NCBI GenBank assembly: GCA_965202915.1 | Contig: OZ241847.1 | Location: 744,001-808,000, forward strand | From: G965202915 sp965202915 | GTDB lineage: Bacteria > Pseudomonadota > Gammaproteobacteria > Eutrophobiales > Eutrophobiaceae | DNA length: 64,000 bases | Reading direction: 5' to 3' | Notes under the pieces: generated by a model | Database searches by the model: none | Told to the model about the DNA's origin: nothing | The model's input: the letters and a program-made list of their open reading frames with translations, nothing else | Part shown: positions 22,554 to 32,511 of the stretch, in pieces | Layout: each line of letters starts with the position of its first letter | How positions within the stretch are numbered: the stretch's first letter is position 1 | Translations under genes and position numbers: made by a program

Positions 22554-24356
22554 ATGATACTGCGCTCCCTGTATAATACTGCAATGCTTTTTTGCTCCTA
22601 TTCCGGCCGTATGGCAACCATATTGCTCTGCTGGTCCGTAGCCCAAATGACAAGTGCGGACGATCAGGGCTGGCCCTTATACGGTCGGGATTATGCCAAT
22701 CAGCGTTTCAGTCCCCTGGCCGCGATCAATCAAACGACGATAAAACAACTCAGACTCGAATGGAAATACAAGACCGGTATTAAGGCGACCTTTCAGGTCA
22801 GCCCCATTGTTATCGGGGGGATCATGTATATCACTACGCCTTATAACCATGTGATTGCTCTGGACGCGGTTTCGGGTGAAGAGCTCTGGCGTTACCGACA
22901 TGAACTGAAAGGTGAGCACTATTGTTGCGGCCCGGCTAATCGCGGTGCGGCGGTGACCGAAGATAAGGTATTCACCGTCACTATTGACGCCCGCTTGATC
23001 GCATTGAACCGCGCCGATGGGAGGGTGTTATGGGATACCACCATCACCGACACGGATACCGGTACCGCGGAGGTGTTGCAATCGGTAATCGGTCTCGCGG
23101 CATTCAAAGACGCGGTGCAAACAGGACAAACCGGCTATAGCGCCAACCTGGCGCCACAGGTGTATGACGGCAAGGTTTACATCGGGGTGACCGGTGCCGG
23201 CTATGGCCTGCATCTGGAGCAGGAAAAATCGGGCGAATCGGTGTTATCGGTGGGAGGATTTTCGGGTGGCGGTCACGGCTTGCGGGGCTTTGTCGCGGCC
23301 TATGACGTTGAAACCGGCGCGGAAGTATGGCGCTGGTATAGTGTTGCAGATGAAAATTGGCATGGTCAGTGGCGACAAAATATCCACGGATATGGGCTTA
23401 ATCGCAATATAGCGGATGAAAAACGGCGCACTCAGCGCTATCGCGATACCTGGAAACTGGGCGGCGGATCAGTCTGGACGACCCCGGCCATCGATACCGA
23501 GTTGGGCTTGCTGTTCATAGGCACCGGCAATCCTTCCCCGCAAATGGATGGAACCACTCGTCCGGGCGACAATTTGTACACGGTGAGTCTGGTGGCGCTG
23601 GATATCAAAACCGGGACTATGCGCTGGTATTATCAATATGTGCCACATGATCGCTGGGGTTATGACGTCGCCAGCCCGGCGCTGTTGTTTGAATATCGGG
23701 AAAACGACAGAGTAATTAAAGCGGTCGGTCACGCCAGTAAACTCGGCTGGTTTTTTATCCATGATCGCAACACGGGTGAATTATTGAAACGAACCAGGCC
23801 GTTCATCCGCCAGGACAATCTGTTTGCCGCACCAACGCCGCAGGGCACCCGTATCGTACCCGGCACATTGGGGGCGGCATCATGGTCGCCGACCTCCTAT
23901 GATCCCAGTAGCCAATCGGTATTTATCGCCGGCATCTATCAACCATCGATTTTTACCTCACGCATTTTACAAGCCACCCCGGAGCACCCCTGGGAAAGCT
24001 ACACCTTTTTTCAAAAGGCGAATGAGCCGGATTGGGGCACGTTCACCGCGTTATCGGTCACCTCGGGGAAGATTTTATGGCAAAACAGGGTGGATGAACC
24101 GATGGTGGGCGGATCATTGGCAACGGCCGGAAAACTGGTGTTTGTCGGTGAGGGTAATGGTAATTTTAATGCCTTTGCCAGTGATAATGGTGAATTGTTA
24201 TGGCAATATCAATCCGAATACGGTGTCAATGCCCCACCGGTCTCCTATGCTGTTAATGGTCGGCAGTATATTACCGTTGCCGCCGGAGGCAATCGTTTAT
24301 TCGGCTATCCCGTGGGGGATGAAATTTTGACCTTTGCATTGAAGCAAACGCCTTAG
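22554..24356 (+). CDS. PQQ-dependent alcohol-dehydrogenase-family protein
   Basis: About 600 aa; the start could also be the Met at 22584 or 22611. A short signal peptide (MATILLCWSVAQMTSA) puts it in the periplasm. The eight-bladed propeller shows repeated W-docking motifs (ALDAVSGEELWRY, ALNRADGRVLWD, ALDIKTGTMRWYYQ, AFASDNGELLWQYQ). It has the adjacent-Cys disulfide EHYCCGP that contacts PQQ. GTGNPSP and RPGDNLYT are as in methanol/ethanol types. The motif usually read H-D-x-W-D-(Y/F) reads HDRWGYD, so the catalytic Asp appears to be Gly. No cytochrome domain is fused. Confidence 0.85.
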   Translation: MILRSLYNTAMLFCSYSGRMATILLCWSVAQMTSADDQGWPLYGRDYANQRFSPLAAINQTTIKQLRLEWKYKTGIKATFQVSPIVIGGIMYITTPYNHVIALDAVSGEELWRYRHELKGEHYCCGPANRGAAVTEDKVFTVTIDARLIALNRADGRVLWDTTITDTDTGTAEVLQSVIGLAAFKDAVQTGQTGYSANLAPQVYDGKVYIGVTGAGYGLHLEQEKSGESVLSVGGFSGGGHGLRGFVAAYDVETGAEVWRWYSVADENWHGQWRQNIHGYGLNRNIADEKRRTQRYRDTWKLGGGSVWTTPAIDTELGLLFIGTGNPSPQMDGTTRPGDNLYTVSLVALDIKTGTMRWYYQYVPHDRWGYDVASPALLFEYRENDRVIKAVGHASKLGWFFIHDRNTGELLKRTRPFIRQDNLFAAPTPQGTRIVPGTLGAASWSPTSYDPSSQSVFIAGIYQPSIFTSRILQATPEHPWESYTFFQKANEPDWGTFTALSVTSGKILWQNRVDEPMVGGSLATAGKLVFVGEGNGNFNAFASDNGELLWQYQSEYGVNAPPVSYAVNGRQYITVAAGGNRLFGYPVGDEILTFALKQTP

Positions 24357-24375
24357 CCGGCGATAATATCAGGTA

Positions 24376-25443
24376 CTATCTGGAGTCCAAAGGATGAGCC
24401 GGGTCAACACCGTCTCTAAACGGCAAATGCCGGTCTATATGGGTCAATTGATAGACCGTGCCTATCCAGTTATTGATCACCGCCTCGGCGGTATCATGCC
24501 AGGTGTTATCAAGTTCCGGGACAATTAGAGCTTCCGGGAATGCGGGAGGATCGGTCGCCGCGCCCAGCGCCGCATCAACGCGGTTCTGATATTCATTCAG
24601 GATGGATTGACAACGCAGACTGAAATAATTCTCCGGAAACGGCGGATAGTCTTGCCTGTCACCCCGTATATAACAGCCCACCTCGCGTTTGTATTCTTTC
24701 AATAAACTGATCGCATCGTATTCGGGATGGGCCTGGGAAAATACCAGCCGCAACCCGTCCTCACTGACTGCCAAATGGGTATTGCCATCTTCGCTTGCAA
24801 CCAATATTTTCAGTCCGGCCCGTTCAAACTGGGCGCGGCTCACTTGATTAAAACGGGAATGCGGGACATCAAACCGGGTATTGACTCCGGCGACCAAAGG
24901 ATGATTTTTGTCAACCACTCTATGCGGAAACACACCCCAATATTTAGCCGACAATGGCGTCCTTTTTTGCGCATATCTGAATTGCATGACTGCATGGGTC
25001 GCCAGACACGAGCACAATGTGGATGTGACGTTATCATAGGCCCAATCGATGATATCAATTAATGGCCGCCAGAAAGGCTGCTCGGATAATTCACTGCCTA
25101 CGACATGGGCGCCGGTGATGATCAGGGCATCCAGTCCCTGCCGCCGGAGTGCGTCAAAACCGGAATAATATTTATCGACATGTTGTTGGCCTGCGGCACT
25201 GCGTTCCAGTTGTTTGAGTGTAAACGGGTGCATGTAAAATTGGGCGATCTGATTACTCTCACCCACCAATCTAAAAAATTGCCGTTCGGTTGCTTCGAGG
25301 GCCCTGTCCGGCATCATATTGAGTAAGCCTATATGTAATTCGCGTATATCCTGACGTACCGCTTCGGCGCCGGGAATGATGATTTCGCCCTCCCGCTGGA
25401 GTCGTTGAAAACTGGGCAGAGCGCTGTTTGCTACCAACGGCAT
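24376..25443 (-). CDS. metA: Homoserine O-succinyltransferase
   Basis: 355 aa from the ATG at 25443, preceded by GAGGAAGT; the frame upstream of that overlaps the neighbour. It has the class I glutamine-amidotransferase-like fold of MetA: LHIGLLNMMPDRALEATERQ, the acyl-enzyme Cys in STLCSCLATHAV, GVFPHRVV, and FSQAHPEYDAISLLKEY with the catalytic His and Glu. It activates homoserine in methionine synthesis. The CSCLATH variant around the nucleophile differs from the CWGAQA of enteric MetA. Probably co-transcribed with the ATPase gene upstream. Confidence 0.9.
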   Translation of the reverse strand: MPLVANSALPSFQRLQREGEIIIPGAEAVRQDIRELHIGLLNMMPDRALEATERQFFRLVGESNQIAQFYMHPFTLKQLERSAAGQQHVDKYYSGFDALRRQGLDALIITGAHVVGSELSEQPFWRPLIDIIDWAYDNVTSTLCSCLATHAVMQFRYAQKRTPLSAKYWGVFPHRVVDKNHPLVAGVNTRFDVPHSRFNQVSRAQFERAGLKILVASEDGNTHLAVSEDGLRLVFSQAHPEYDAISLLKEYKREVGCYIRGDRQDYPPFPENYFSLRCQSILNEYQNRVDAALGAATDPPAFPEALIVPELDNTWHDTAEAVINNWIGTVYQLTHIDRHLPFRDGVDPAHPLDSR

Positions 25444-25474
25444 TGATACTTCCTCATAGTATTTTCTTCCCCTG

Positions 25475-26311
25475 TTAATCCAGCACGCTTTCAAGCATGG
25501 CAAGAAAATCCGCTTCATTTTTCACCCTGGCAATATCCGCGGTCGTCAGGGTATAGCCATATTGCCGGGCGATATGTTGATAGCGGGGAATACGGTTGTG
25601 AAAAAGCCGTGAAAAAATCCAGCGGACAAAATCATCCGGCTCAATCAACGCGGCATATTCCAATCCATTAGCCTCCATATACGCGGCAAGATGTTCATCA
25701 AGGAATTCTTTGCGATAATATAAAGGCTTGGGTTCCGCCTCGGCCCGGCGGATCAACGCCTGTTTATCCTTATCAACCGCTTCTATGTATATTAGCAGTG
25801 TGTGCTCGAACAGCATCTGCAGCACGTCCGGGTCATCCAGTTCACACAGGCTGCCACTGGCGTCGTTAATAAAATGATCATAGCCGTATATATTATGCGC
25901 ACGCTCAATAAATGCCGGCACGTCTCTCATCGCCGCCATTTCGGCGTCACGATGCAGGGCCTGACGACGTTTGAATTCACGCAATTCCAAACCGCCCTTT
26001 TCAGGATCACCAAGCTTGCCAAGGAACGTGGACACGGCTTTGAGGTTGTCGATGGAAATATTGTTATTGATATGGATTGCATCCGACAATAATAATTTGC
26101 GCAGCAAGGGAAGCTGCATGGCCTGGTATTTAATATTATCCAAAATCGCTTCATCGAGATAGTGAGTGCCTATCCGATAATCGGCCGAATAATGAAACCA
26201 GTTTGACTTGCGCAACATACAGGCAAGGCGGGTCTTGCCGATCCCGGACATGCCGAATAAGGTGATCGCCTTGCGGTGCCACTGCCTGAATTGGTCTGCA
26301 TTGAGTTTCAC
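25475..26311 (-). CDS. P-loop ATPase of unknown role next to metA
   Basis: 278 aa. Walker A is GMSGIGKTRLA (residues 19-29). A long helical stretch follows, with RRQALHRDAEMAAMRDVPAF and FINDASGSLCELDDPDVL, where Asp may serve the Walker B role, and a helical C-terminus. Similar ATPases are found next to methionine-biosynthesis acyltransferases in other proteobacteria, but no activity is assigned. 31 bp upstream of metA, same strand, so likely one operon. Confidence 0.65.
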   Translation of the reverse strand: MKLNADQFRQWHRKAITLFGMSGIGKTRLACMLRKSNWFHYSADYRIGTHYLDEAILDNIKYQAMQLPLLRKLLLSDAIHINNNISIDNLKAVSTFLGKLGDPEKGGLELREFKRRQALHRDAEMAAMRDVPAFIERAHNIYGYDHFINDASGSLCELDDPDVLQMLFEHTLLIYIEAVDKDKQALIRRAEAEPKPLYYRKEFLDEHLAAYMEANGLEYAALIEPDDFVRWIFSRLFHNRIPRYQHIARQYGYTLTTADIARVKNEADFLAMLESVLD

Positions 26312-27130
26312 TCAAATCTCCCCCTATACCCTCGCTTATGCCTGATAATCGCCTTGAGGCAATTAAGGGTATATGATTTGATAGAATGATCAAATATACC
26401 GATTCCGCATAGCATAATAGAACTGGCTGATATTACACCTGACCCGAATTTAACTGGCATAACCCAACCCATAATAAGGTCACGCTGGGAGTTGGTTTCC
26501 TCGACAGTCATGCGCTCCCAGGCGGGGATATTCAAACCCATGAAAATCATGGTGTCTTTGGTGTTAACTTAACCGCCGCCCGACTGGCTTACCTTATTCA
26601 TACCCCTGCTATGGACATCCCCTCGGGTGAAACGCGGTATCCCAACGCATCCTTTATCCTCGGAAGACATCACGCGCTTTGAAATATGATCAACCTGGAA
26701 AGCACAGGTAGCCGGAGGGTAATTGATGCAGCCCTACAGCCCGCGTCAACAAGCATGCCTATACCGTCGCCGACAGTTTCACCGCAACCTCCTGGACAAT
26801 ACCCCGCGTCTGATCGAAGCATTTGGCGCAACCGTGACATACAAGAAAGTCACCCCGCTGTATAACCCGACCAATCAGTTCAGTGAGAACCCGATATGCA
26901 ATATAGGGGAAACTTGAAAGCCTTGCAGCGAGCGAGCACCGCCAACAATATTTTCTGTGAGAAACTTACCCGGAGGACACCCTCGTTAACAATTGAAAAA
27001 GCCGCCACCCAGCGATTTATAGAGTACGACTATTCAATGTGTCCTACCATAATCCATCCCCGGCGAATATAAAAATAATATCCTGTTTCAACAAAAAAGC
27101 GAGGTCTGCTTCGCCTTACCGATTCTCAAC
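26312..27130. other. About 800 bp without an intact gene
   Basis: Several short frames on both strands but none with a ribosome binding site, a full domain or a recognisable match. The first 60 bp must hold the promoter of the ATPase-metA pair. The composition and scattered stops look like a decayed gene or insertion; I cannot say which. Confidence 0.4.
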
Positions 27131-28006
27131 TCAAAAATCCGGGCCATTATCAGGGGATAATGGAAACTTTAAACGAAACCATGCATCCGGGATAGCCTTG
27201 TTTTTGATCAAGTGTTTCCTATTTTGTTTCTCATCTCTCAACCATCTATATGGTGCTATTACAAATTTATCAGCACCCACTCCCAGCCACGCACCCCACC
27301 AGGAAAAAGTACTGTTTGCAATAATGTAATGATCACATAAGGTCATCAAATGTAATTCCTCTATCTCGGTATCGCATCCTTCCACAAAAAATATGCGCTG
27401 ACTCTTATTAATAAGAAATTGTTTGCACAGCTGAATATCATTCGAAAAAACAAAATAATATGGGGATTCAAACTTGTCCTCCATTAATTCCATTGCATTC
27501 AAGTAATAATCACGATTACATACGCTGTATTTCCGCCTTGAAGCAGCAGAACTTATATAATCCCCAAGCCGAATATGCACGGCCACAGCCAAAGGTTGTT
27601 CTCGAATAATCTCTCTGATGTGGAGCGCGGCTATACTTTGCAGTGGTTTAAATTGGAAAATTTTCCCTACAGAAGGCTTGATATGTTGAAAGAATTTTTC
27701 CCCTATAAAACCATTAATTGGTCGTATATGAACCTTACCCATTGGCCTCATCTGTCTCTCACATAAAGACATATTCACTTTGTTTGTTACCCAGCCTAAT
27801 ATAGGGTCTTTAAAGTATAACTCTTCTGTTTGCGCTATCGTGTAATGAAGATTTTCGAATGCATCCAACCGAAATGCATAGTGCCCATTTGTTGGGAAAC
27901 ACAAATCCAACTTTAATTTCAGATTAAATTTTTCTGCAATGTTTCTCCCATAAAGATACATAAACATCTGGTTTCCCAAGCCTCCTCCTATCCGCATAAA
28001 TACCAT
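27131..28006 (-). CDS. Alpha-1,2-fucosyltransferase-like glycosyltransferase (family GT11)
   Basis: 291 aa. The start MRIGGGLGNQMFMYLYGR is the usual GT11 opening. The motif VAVHIRLGDYISS binds GDP-sugar, followed by YYFVFSNDIQLCK and the C-terminal ANSTFSWWGAWLG. Enzymes of this family add fucose in alpha-1,2 linkage to surface glycans. The DNA is AT-richer than the neighbouring operons and the gene stands alone beside decayed mobile DNA, so horizontal transfer is likely. Donor and acceptor are inferred. Confidence 0.85.
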   Translation of the reverse strand: MVFMRIGGGLGNQMFMYLYGRNIAEKFNLKLKLDLCFPTNGHYAFRLDAFENLHYTIAQTEELYFKDPILGWVTNKVNMSLCERQMRPMGKVHIRPINGFIGEKFFQHIKPSVGKIFQFKPLQSIAALHIREIIREQPLAVAVHIRLGDYISSAASRRKYSVCNRDYYLNAMELMEDKFESPYYFVFSNDIQLCKQFLINKSQRIFFVEGCDTEIEELHLMTLCDHYIIANSTFSWWGAWLGVGADKFVIAPYRWLRDEKQNRKHLIKNKAIPDAWFRLKFPLSPDNGPDF

Positions 28007-28189
28007 ATATACTCCTCCATTGGTCCTGATCAGGATGCAAAAATACTACCGACCTTACAACCCGACATACTATCTTATCCTATTTAGGTGGTAATGAACT
28101 GACAAGCTCGATTTTTGGTAACACTACCACCCCACCATGCATAAGCTCAGAAACATATGGCACTCCAGCGCCCAGGAGGAGAAGCCATG

Positions 28190-29060
28190 CAAATGCAGCA
28201 CATAGGCCACCGCATCAGGGGATTTTACCGCGTCGCCCGGGTCGGGCAAGGTACGGACATGAACCCCCAAGCCCAACATCGCATCACCGTCCTGCGCTTC
28301 TGGCAGGCCCACGGCACCGCCGCCGGGCGGCCTGCTCCCCCTGCATTGGTGGCCGAGGTGCGATGTCTGCGCAAGCCGTATCCCAACCTCGGAAAACTCC
28401 CCCTGTCGGTGTGGGTGGGGCGGTGGGGCCCACACCATGGGATAGCCCCGCCGAGCGTCTCCACCCTCGGAAACATGATGGCCGCCGAGCCCGACAAAAT
28501 GCGCCACGCCCCACTGCGCCTTGATGCCCGTGGTATGTTATGGACCTATACAACTCCCTGTCGGTGCTCATCATGCCGTGGTGCGAAGCGCATGGGGCTA
28601 TACCCCCAGTGCATCCAACATTGGCCACATCATTGCCGCGGTACCGGACAAGATGCGCACTGGGCCTAATCCGTCTTAACCCCCGCCGGTAGGCCAAGCC
28701 GCGGGGCCGAGTGCACAAGACATGCCACCCGCAACAGTCGCCGGGCGGCATGGGCACTGTGCGGCTTGAATGAACTGACCCCGGTTCCGCTGCGCTACGT
28801 GATCTTTGACAACGGTTTGGAGTTCATAAAAGACTTCGACATAGAATTGCAACAGCACAATATCACCGATGGGTGGAGCTGGCTCAAATCCTCAAAATGA
28901 ACGCCCACGGCAAACATTGCAACCGCACCCTGCACGAGTCCCTTGTCGACTTCCACGAGGTCTGGCTGCTGAGCGACCTGACCGATTGGCTGGTGTTCTA
29001 CAACACTGAACACCCTCATCAACCCTGGCCCTCCAATCTCCTGCACAATAATTCCTTATC
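28190..29060 (+). pseudogene. Decayed integrase-core (rve) transposase
   Basis: Pieces of a DDE transposase are visible in shifting frames. An N-terminal helix-turn-helix-like part is HRITVLRFWQAHG at about 28280. Near the end are ELTPVPLRYVIFDNGLEF, with a catalytic Asp, and NAHGKHCNRTLHESLVDFHEV with DWLVFYNTEHPHQ, the normal C-terminal pattern including the catalytic-Glu neighbourhood. Multiple frameshifts and stops make it non-functional. Higher GC than the flanking fucosyltransferase gene. Confidence 0.65.
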
Positions 29061-29269
29061 AACAACTATCCAGAGTGCGATATGTCATGATTTTATATAA
29101 TAACTTGCTTTAACTTCAAGACTTAGTACTATAGCCGCAGTGCCAGATGCCAGACTATTTATAGTCTTCATCACCCTATACAAAGAGGAAAGGGTATAAA
29201 GCTCATTCAGGCGCAATGGGGCGAAACATAGTACAATAAGACGATTTATAAAGACCTTTTTATCAGGAT

Positions 29270-31210
29270 TTGAAAACCATTACCAGAACAACTCACTCAG
29301 ATACCGAAACCTGCTCGGCACCTTATGGTGATGGTGCCGATACAGATGCCAAGTCAAACGACCAAGGAACTACACCCTTCCGCTTGTCAGAGTTCATTGG
29401 AGATCTAACTCAATTAAGTCGTGATCTATGCACCTTCGCACCGTATAGGACTACCAAAACGCTACTGCTCATGGGGATAACTGCTGGGTTGGAGATGTTT
29501 GGCTTAGTCTTGATTATTCCATTTCTATATCTTGTCACATCCATAACGCCGCCTCAAGAACTCTCTACCATTAGCAAGCTGGTGCTGTCGACCACCGATA
29601 CCCTCCAGATTGAGCTGACGTTAACGCTGGTACTTGGGTTGTTCCTGGGGCTCATCACCCTGCGCGCATTGGGGGTATGGCAAAGAGATATGCATATTAA
29701 TAAAATATCCCTTGATTTCGTCCAACACTGCCTATCTAAAGTAGGCACAGCCATTGTCATGGCACGATGGCAGTCCTTGGTCAACTCTCAACAATCCGAG
29801 ATGCAACTCATAATGAATGAGAGGCTAACGATCAAAAATTGTACGGTAACACTATTGAATACCATGGTGCGAATGATGCTGATATCAGGGAAACTGCTAC
29901 TCGTCATATTGATCTCCCCTCTTGCGCTGCTGTTTATACTACCAATCAGTGCGTTACCGTTTCTCCTTAAAAAGTGGTTACTGAAACTCCCAAACACCCT
30001 TAGCAGGCGGCATGTCAGTATTTCAAAAAAACAGACCAGAGTGATACGGCACTTCATAAGCAGCTTGAAACTCGTAAAAAGTTCCAGCCTGGAAGAACAG
30101 CATATTCGGCAATATGTGAATACAATAAACGACCTACAGCGGAATGAAATAGAAACAGTGTCGGCACAGTCAATAACACGTATGCTTACAGAAATAAGCT
30201 TTGCCTTTATACTTGTTGTGAGTGCCTGGTGGTGCTTATCCACCGCAATGTTGGCACTGCCGGAGTTAATAGTCATAACGATAGTCTTTTTGCGTTTGGT
30301 ACCCGACCTGCTAATAATCCAGAAGGAGATACAATATTTGATACATTCTCTGCCTAAATTCCTCCATTTAAAGCAAATTCAACAAAGGTTGCAGAAAGAC
30401 AAAGACAGGTTGGTCGAGAGCAACGGGACACCCTTTACCTTCCAGGATACTCTAACCATTCAGAACGCTACTTTCACATATAAGACTGTTGCAGAGAACA
30501 GGCCGGCACTGAGAAATATCGAACTGGTTATTCCCGCCAAGAATATTACTGCGATTACAGGAATATCCGGGTCCGGTAAAACCACATTAGTGGATATTCT
30601 GCTTGGTTTGCTGGAGCCCGATAACGGCGAAATATTTGTTGACGGTATCCCCATGCTCGGAACAAATAGGGGGGGCTGGCGACACTCTATTGCCTATGTT
30701 CCCCAAGAGGTTTACCTGTTTCCAGACACCATCCGGGCGAACCTGCTGTGGATGCAACCCGGCGCAACGGATGCCGAGATATGGGAGGCATTGCAGCTTG
30801 CCTCCGCTGATAAATTCGTTGCCAACCTACCCCAAGGGTTGGACTCTTTCGTCGGTGATCTCGGCACCCAGATCTCCGGCGGTGAGCGTCAAAGGCTCAC
30901 CCTGGCGCGGGCATTGATCAGAAAACCGGCTTTGCTTATACTGGACGAATCGACAAGCCAACTTGACGTTGAAACCGAGCAACAGATACTGGTGACACTA
31001 AGCGCGCTTTGTGCACACACGACCATTGTGATAGTCAGCCACCACCTGAATGTATTACAACAAGCGGACCAGATCATATGGCTGGACTCCGGTCAGGTAC
31101 TCGCCACCGGCACCTGGCATGAACTTGCCGCTAATTTCAAATGGTTTGAATACATGATCACCGACATTGGCGATAACACTGAGTCGGCGATGTCGGCCAA
31201 TATAGACTAA
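29270..31210 (+). CDS. ABC transporter, fused membrane and ATPase domains
   Basis: 646 aa from a TTG start behind an AGGA. An N-terminal hydrophilic tail (about 60 residues) is followed by six membrane segments (about 60-375) of an exporter-type domain. The nucleotide-binding domain has Walker A GISGSGKTTL, Q-loop YVPQEVYLFPD, signature ISGGERQRLTLARAL, Walker B LLILDEST and an H-loop His (IVSHH). This is a half-transporter of the lipid/polysaccharide/peptide exporter class that works as a homodimer. Position between a fucosyltransferase and lipid A/core genes suggests a surface-glycan or lipid substrate, which is inference. Confidence 0.85.
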   Translation: MKTITRTTHSDTETCSAPYGDGADTDAKSNDQGTTPFRLSEFIGDLTQLSRDLCTFAPYRTTKTLLLMGITAGLEMFGLVLIIPFLYLVTSITPPQELSTISKLVLSTTDTLQIELTLTLVLGLFLGLITLRALGVWQRDMHINKISLDFVQHCLSKVGTAIVMARWQSLVNSQQSEMQLIMNERLTIKNCTVTLLNTMVRMMLISGKLLLVILISPLALLFILPISALPFLLKKWLLKLPNTLSRRHVSISKKQTRVIRHFISSLKLVKSSSLEEQHIRQYVNTINDLQRNEIETVSAQSITRMLTEISFAFILVVSAWWCLSTAMLALPELIVITIVFLRLVPDLLIIQKEIQYLIHSLPKFLHLKQIQQRLQKDKDRLVESNGTPFTFQDTLTIQNATFTYKTVAENRPALRNIELVIPAKNITAITGISGSGKTTLVDILLGLLEPDNGEIFVDGIPMLGTNRGGWRHSIAYVPQEVYLFPDTIRANLLWMQPGATDAEIWEALQLASADKFVANLPQGLDSFVGDLGTQISGGERQRLTLARALIRKPALLILDESTSQLDVETEQQILVTLSALCAHTTIVIVSHHLNVLQQADQIIWLDSGQVLATGTWHELAANFKWFEYMITDIGDNTESAMSANID

Positions 31211-31454
31211 ACAGCCTTTATCGAAAGCCGGCTAATAGTTCGCCCGGCCAGTTTGCTATCAGTTTGTACAATCTCCGCCGTTATCACTTGTTCGGCAGAC
31301 CCTCACCGGAGTCATTGCGAACGGTTCGGTAACCATCACCGTCACTAAACAATAGCCGGAGTTTCACTATTATCGTTGGTGAGATTAGCCTGGTACTGAT
31401 TGCAGAGTCCGGTACCCCATCGATCTCGCAAACAATTTGACCCGATAGGTGAAT

Positions 31455-32480
31455 TTAGATATCACTGGCCGCTCTGTACACCGTATCCGGAGAAATTTCG
31501 TTCAGGCAACGATAATGTCGGTAACGGCAGGTCCTGCTCCGACAGGGGCTACAACTCAGGCCGCGCCACAGCGATTTCGAGCGGGCGGTCATCGGCGGAG
31601 CATAGGTTGGTGTGGTCGCGCCGTACACTGCGACCAGTGGACAACCGACCGCAGCGGCAATGTGCATTAACCCTGAATCGTTAGTGATTGCGAGGTCGGC
31701 GAAGGATATTAGATCCACTGCATCTGCAAGCGTCGTCCGCCCGCACAGATTCACAACGTGCGCGGGTTCACCGGAGAGCTCGATGATCCTTGCCCCCAGG
31801 CTACGGTCGGCGACAGAACCAAACAACCATACTTGCCAGCCATCAACAATATAACGCCGGGCAAGATCGGCAAAATGCTCGGTGGGCCAGCGCTTGGAAG
31901 GCCCAAATGCGGCTCCCGGCATCAACGCAAGCAGGGGTAAATCTTTTTTCAAGCCAAGTTGTTGAAGGCAAGCAGCGCGGTTATGTTCATCTACCCGCAG
32001 CATGGGCGCCGGCGTTGTGAGTCCACCGGGGGATGCGTCCGGCGGGCTACCGAGAAATACGAAGCGGGTGATGATCTTTGGCATTACTTTTTCATTAAGC
32101 GCACGCATGTCATTGATCAGCCCGTAACGCATCTCACCGCGAAATCCAGTCCTGACCGGCACCTGTGCAAACCATGGCAACAAAGCCGCCTTTAGTGAGC
32201 GCGGCAAAATGATCGCCCGGTGGTAATGGTGCCGACGCAGGCTCCTGCCAAGCTGATAACAGATGTGTAATTTCAGCTCACCATGCCCGGCGGGCATCTC
32301 GATCATGTGCGACACCTCAGGCATACGCTGCAGTAGCGCCTTGGACCATGGAGGAGCAACAACGTCAATCTCGGTTGCAATATTACGTTGCTTTAGGGAT
32401 TTGTACAGGCTCTGTGCCAGGACCATGTCGCCAACCCAGGCCTGGCTGATCACCAGAATGCGTTCTGTTATCGCGGCCAT
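31455..32480 (-). CDS. waaF: Heptosyltransferase II (GT9 family)
   Basis: About 341 aa from the Met at 32480 (MAAITERILVISQAWVGDM). The family hallmarks are the N-terminal LVISQAWVGDMVLAQSLY, LALMPGAAFGPSKRWPTEHFA, the C-terminal NLCGRTTLADAVDLISFA, and AITNDSGLMHIAAAVG-(C)PLVAVYG. The enzyme adds the second heptose of lipopolysaccharide inner core from ADP-heptose. The C-terminus ends shortly after CRYRHYRCLNEISPD, as in WaaF. It lies 31 bp downstream of the acyltransferase gene on the same strand. Confidence 0.9.
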   Translation of the reverse strand: MAAITERILVISQAWVGDMVLAQSLYKSLKQRNIATEIDVVAPPWSKALLQRMPEVSHMIEMPAGHGELKLHICYQLGRSLRRHHYHRAIILPRSLKAALLPWFAQVPVRTGFRGEMRYGLINDMRALNEKVMPKIITRFVFLGSPPDASPGGLTTPAPMLRVDEHNRAACLQQLGLKKDLPLLALMPGAAFGPSKRWPTEHFADLARRYIVDGWQVWLFGSVADRSLGARIIELSGEPAHVVNLCGRTTLADAVDLISFADLAITNDSGLMHIAAAVGCPLVAVYGATTPTYAPPMTARSKSLWRGLSCSPCRSRTCRYRHYRCLNEISPDTVYRAASDI

Positions 32481-32511
32481 CCGGTGTAAATACGGGTAAT
32501 GACAAGGTAGG

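Noticed and set aside
28124..28507. Several long open frames in both directions within the dead transposase
   Set aside because: They are products of high GC and lack homology; only the fragments in the plus direction match a transposase.
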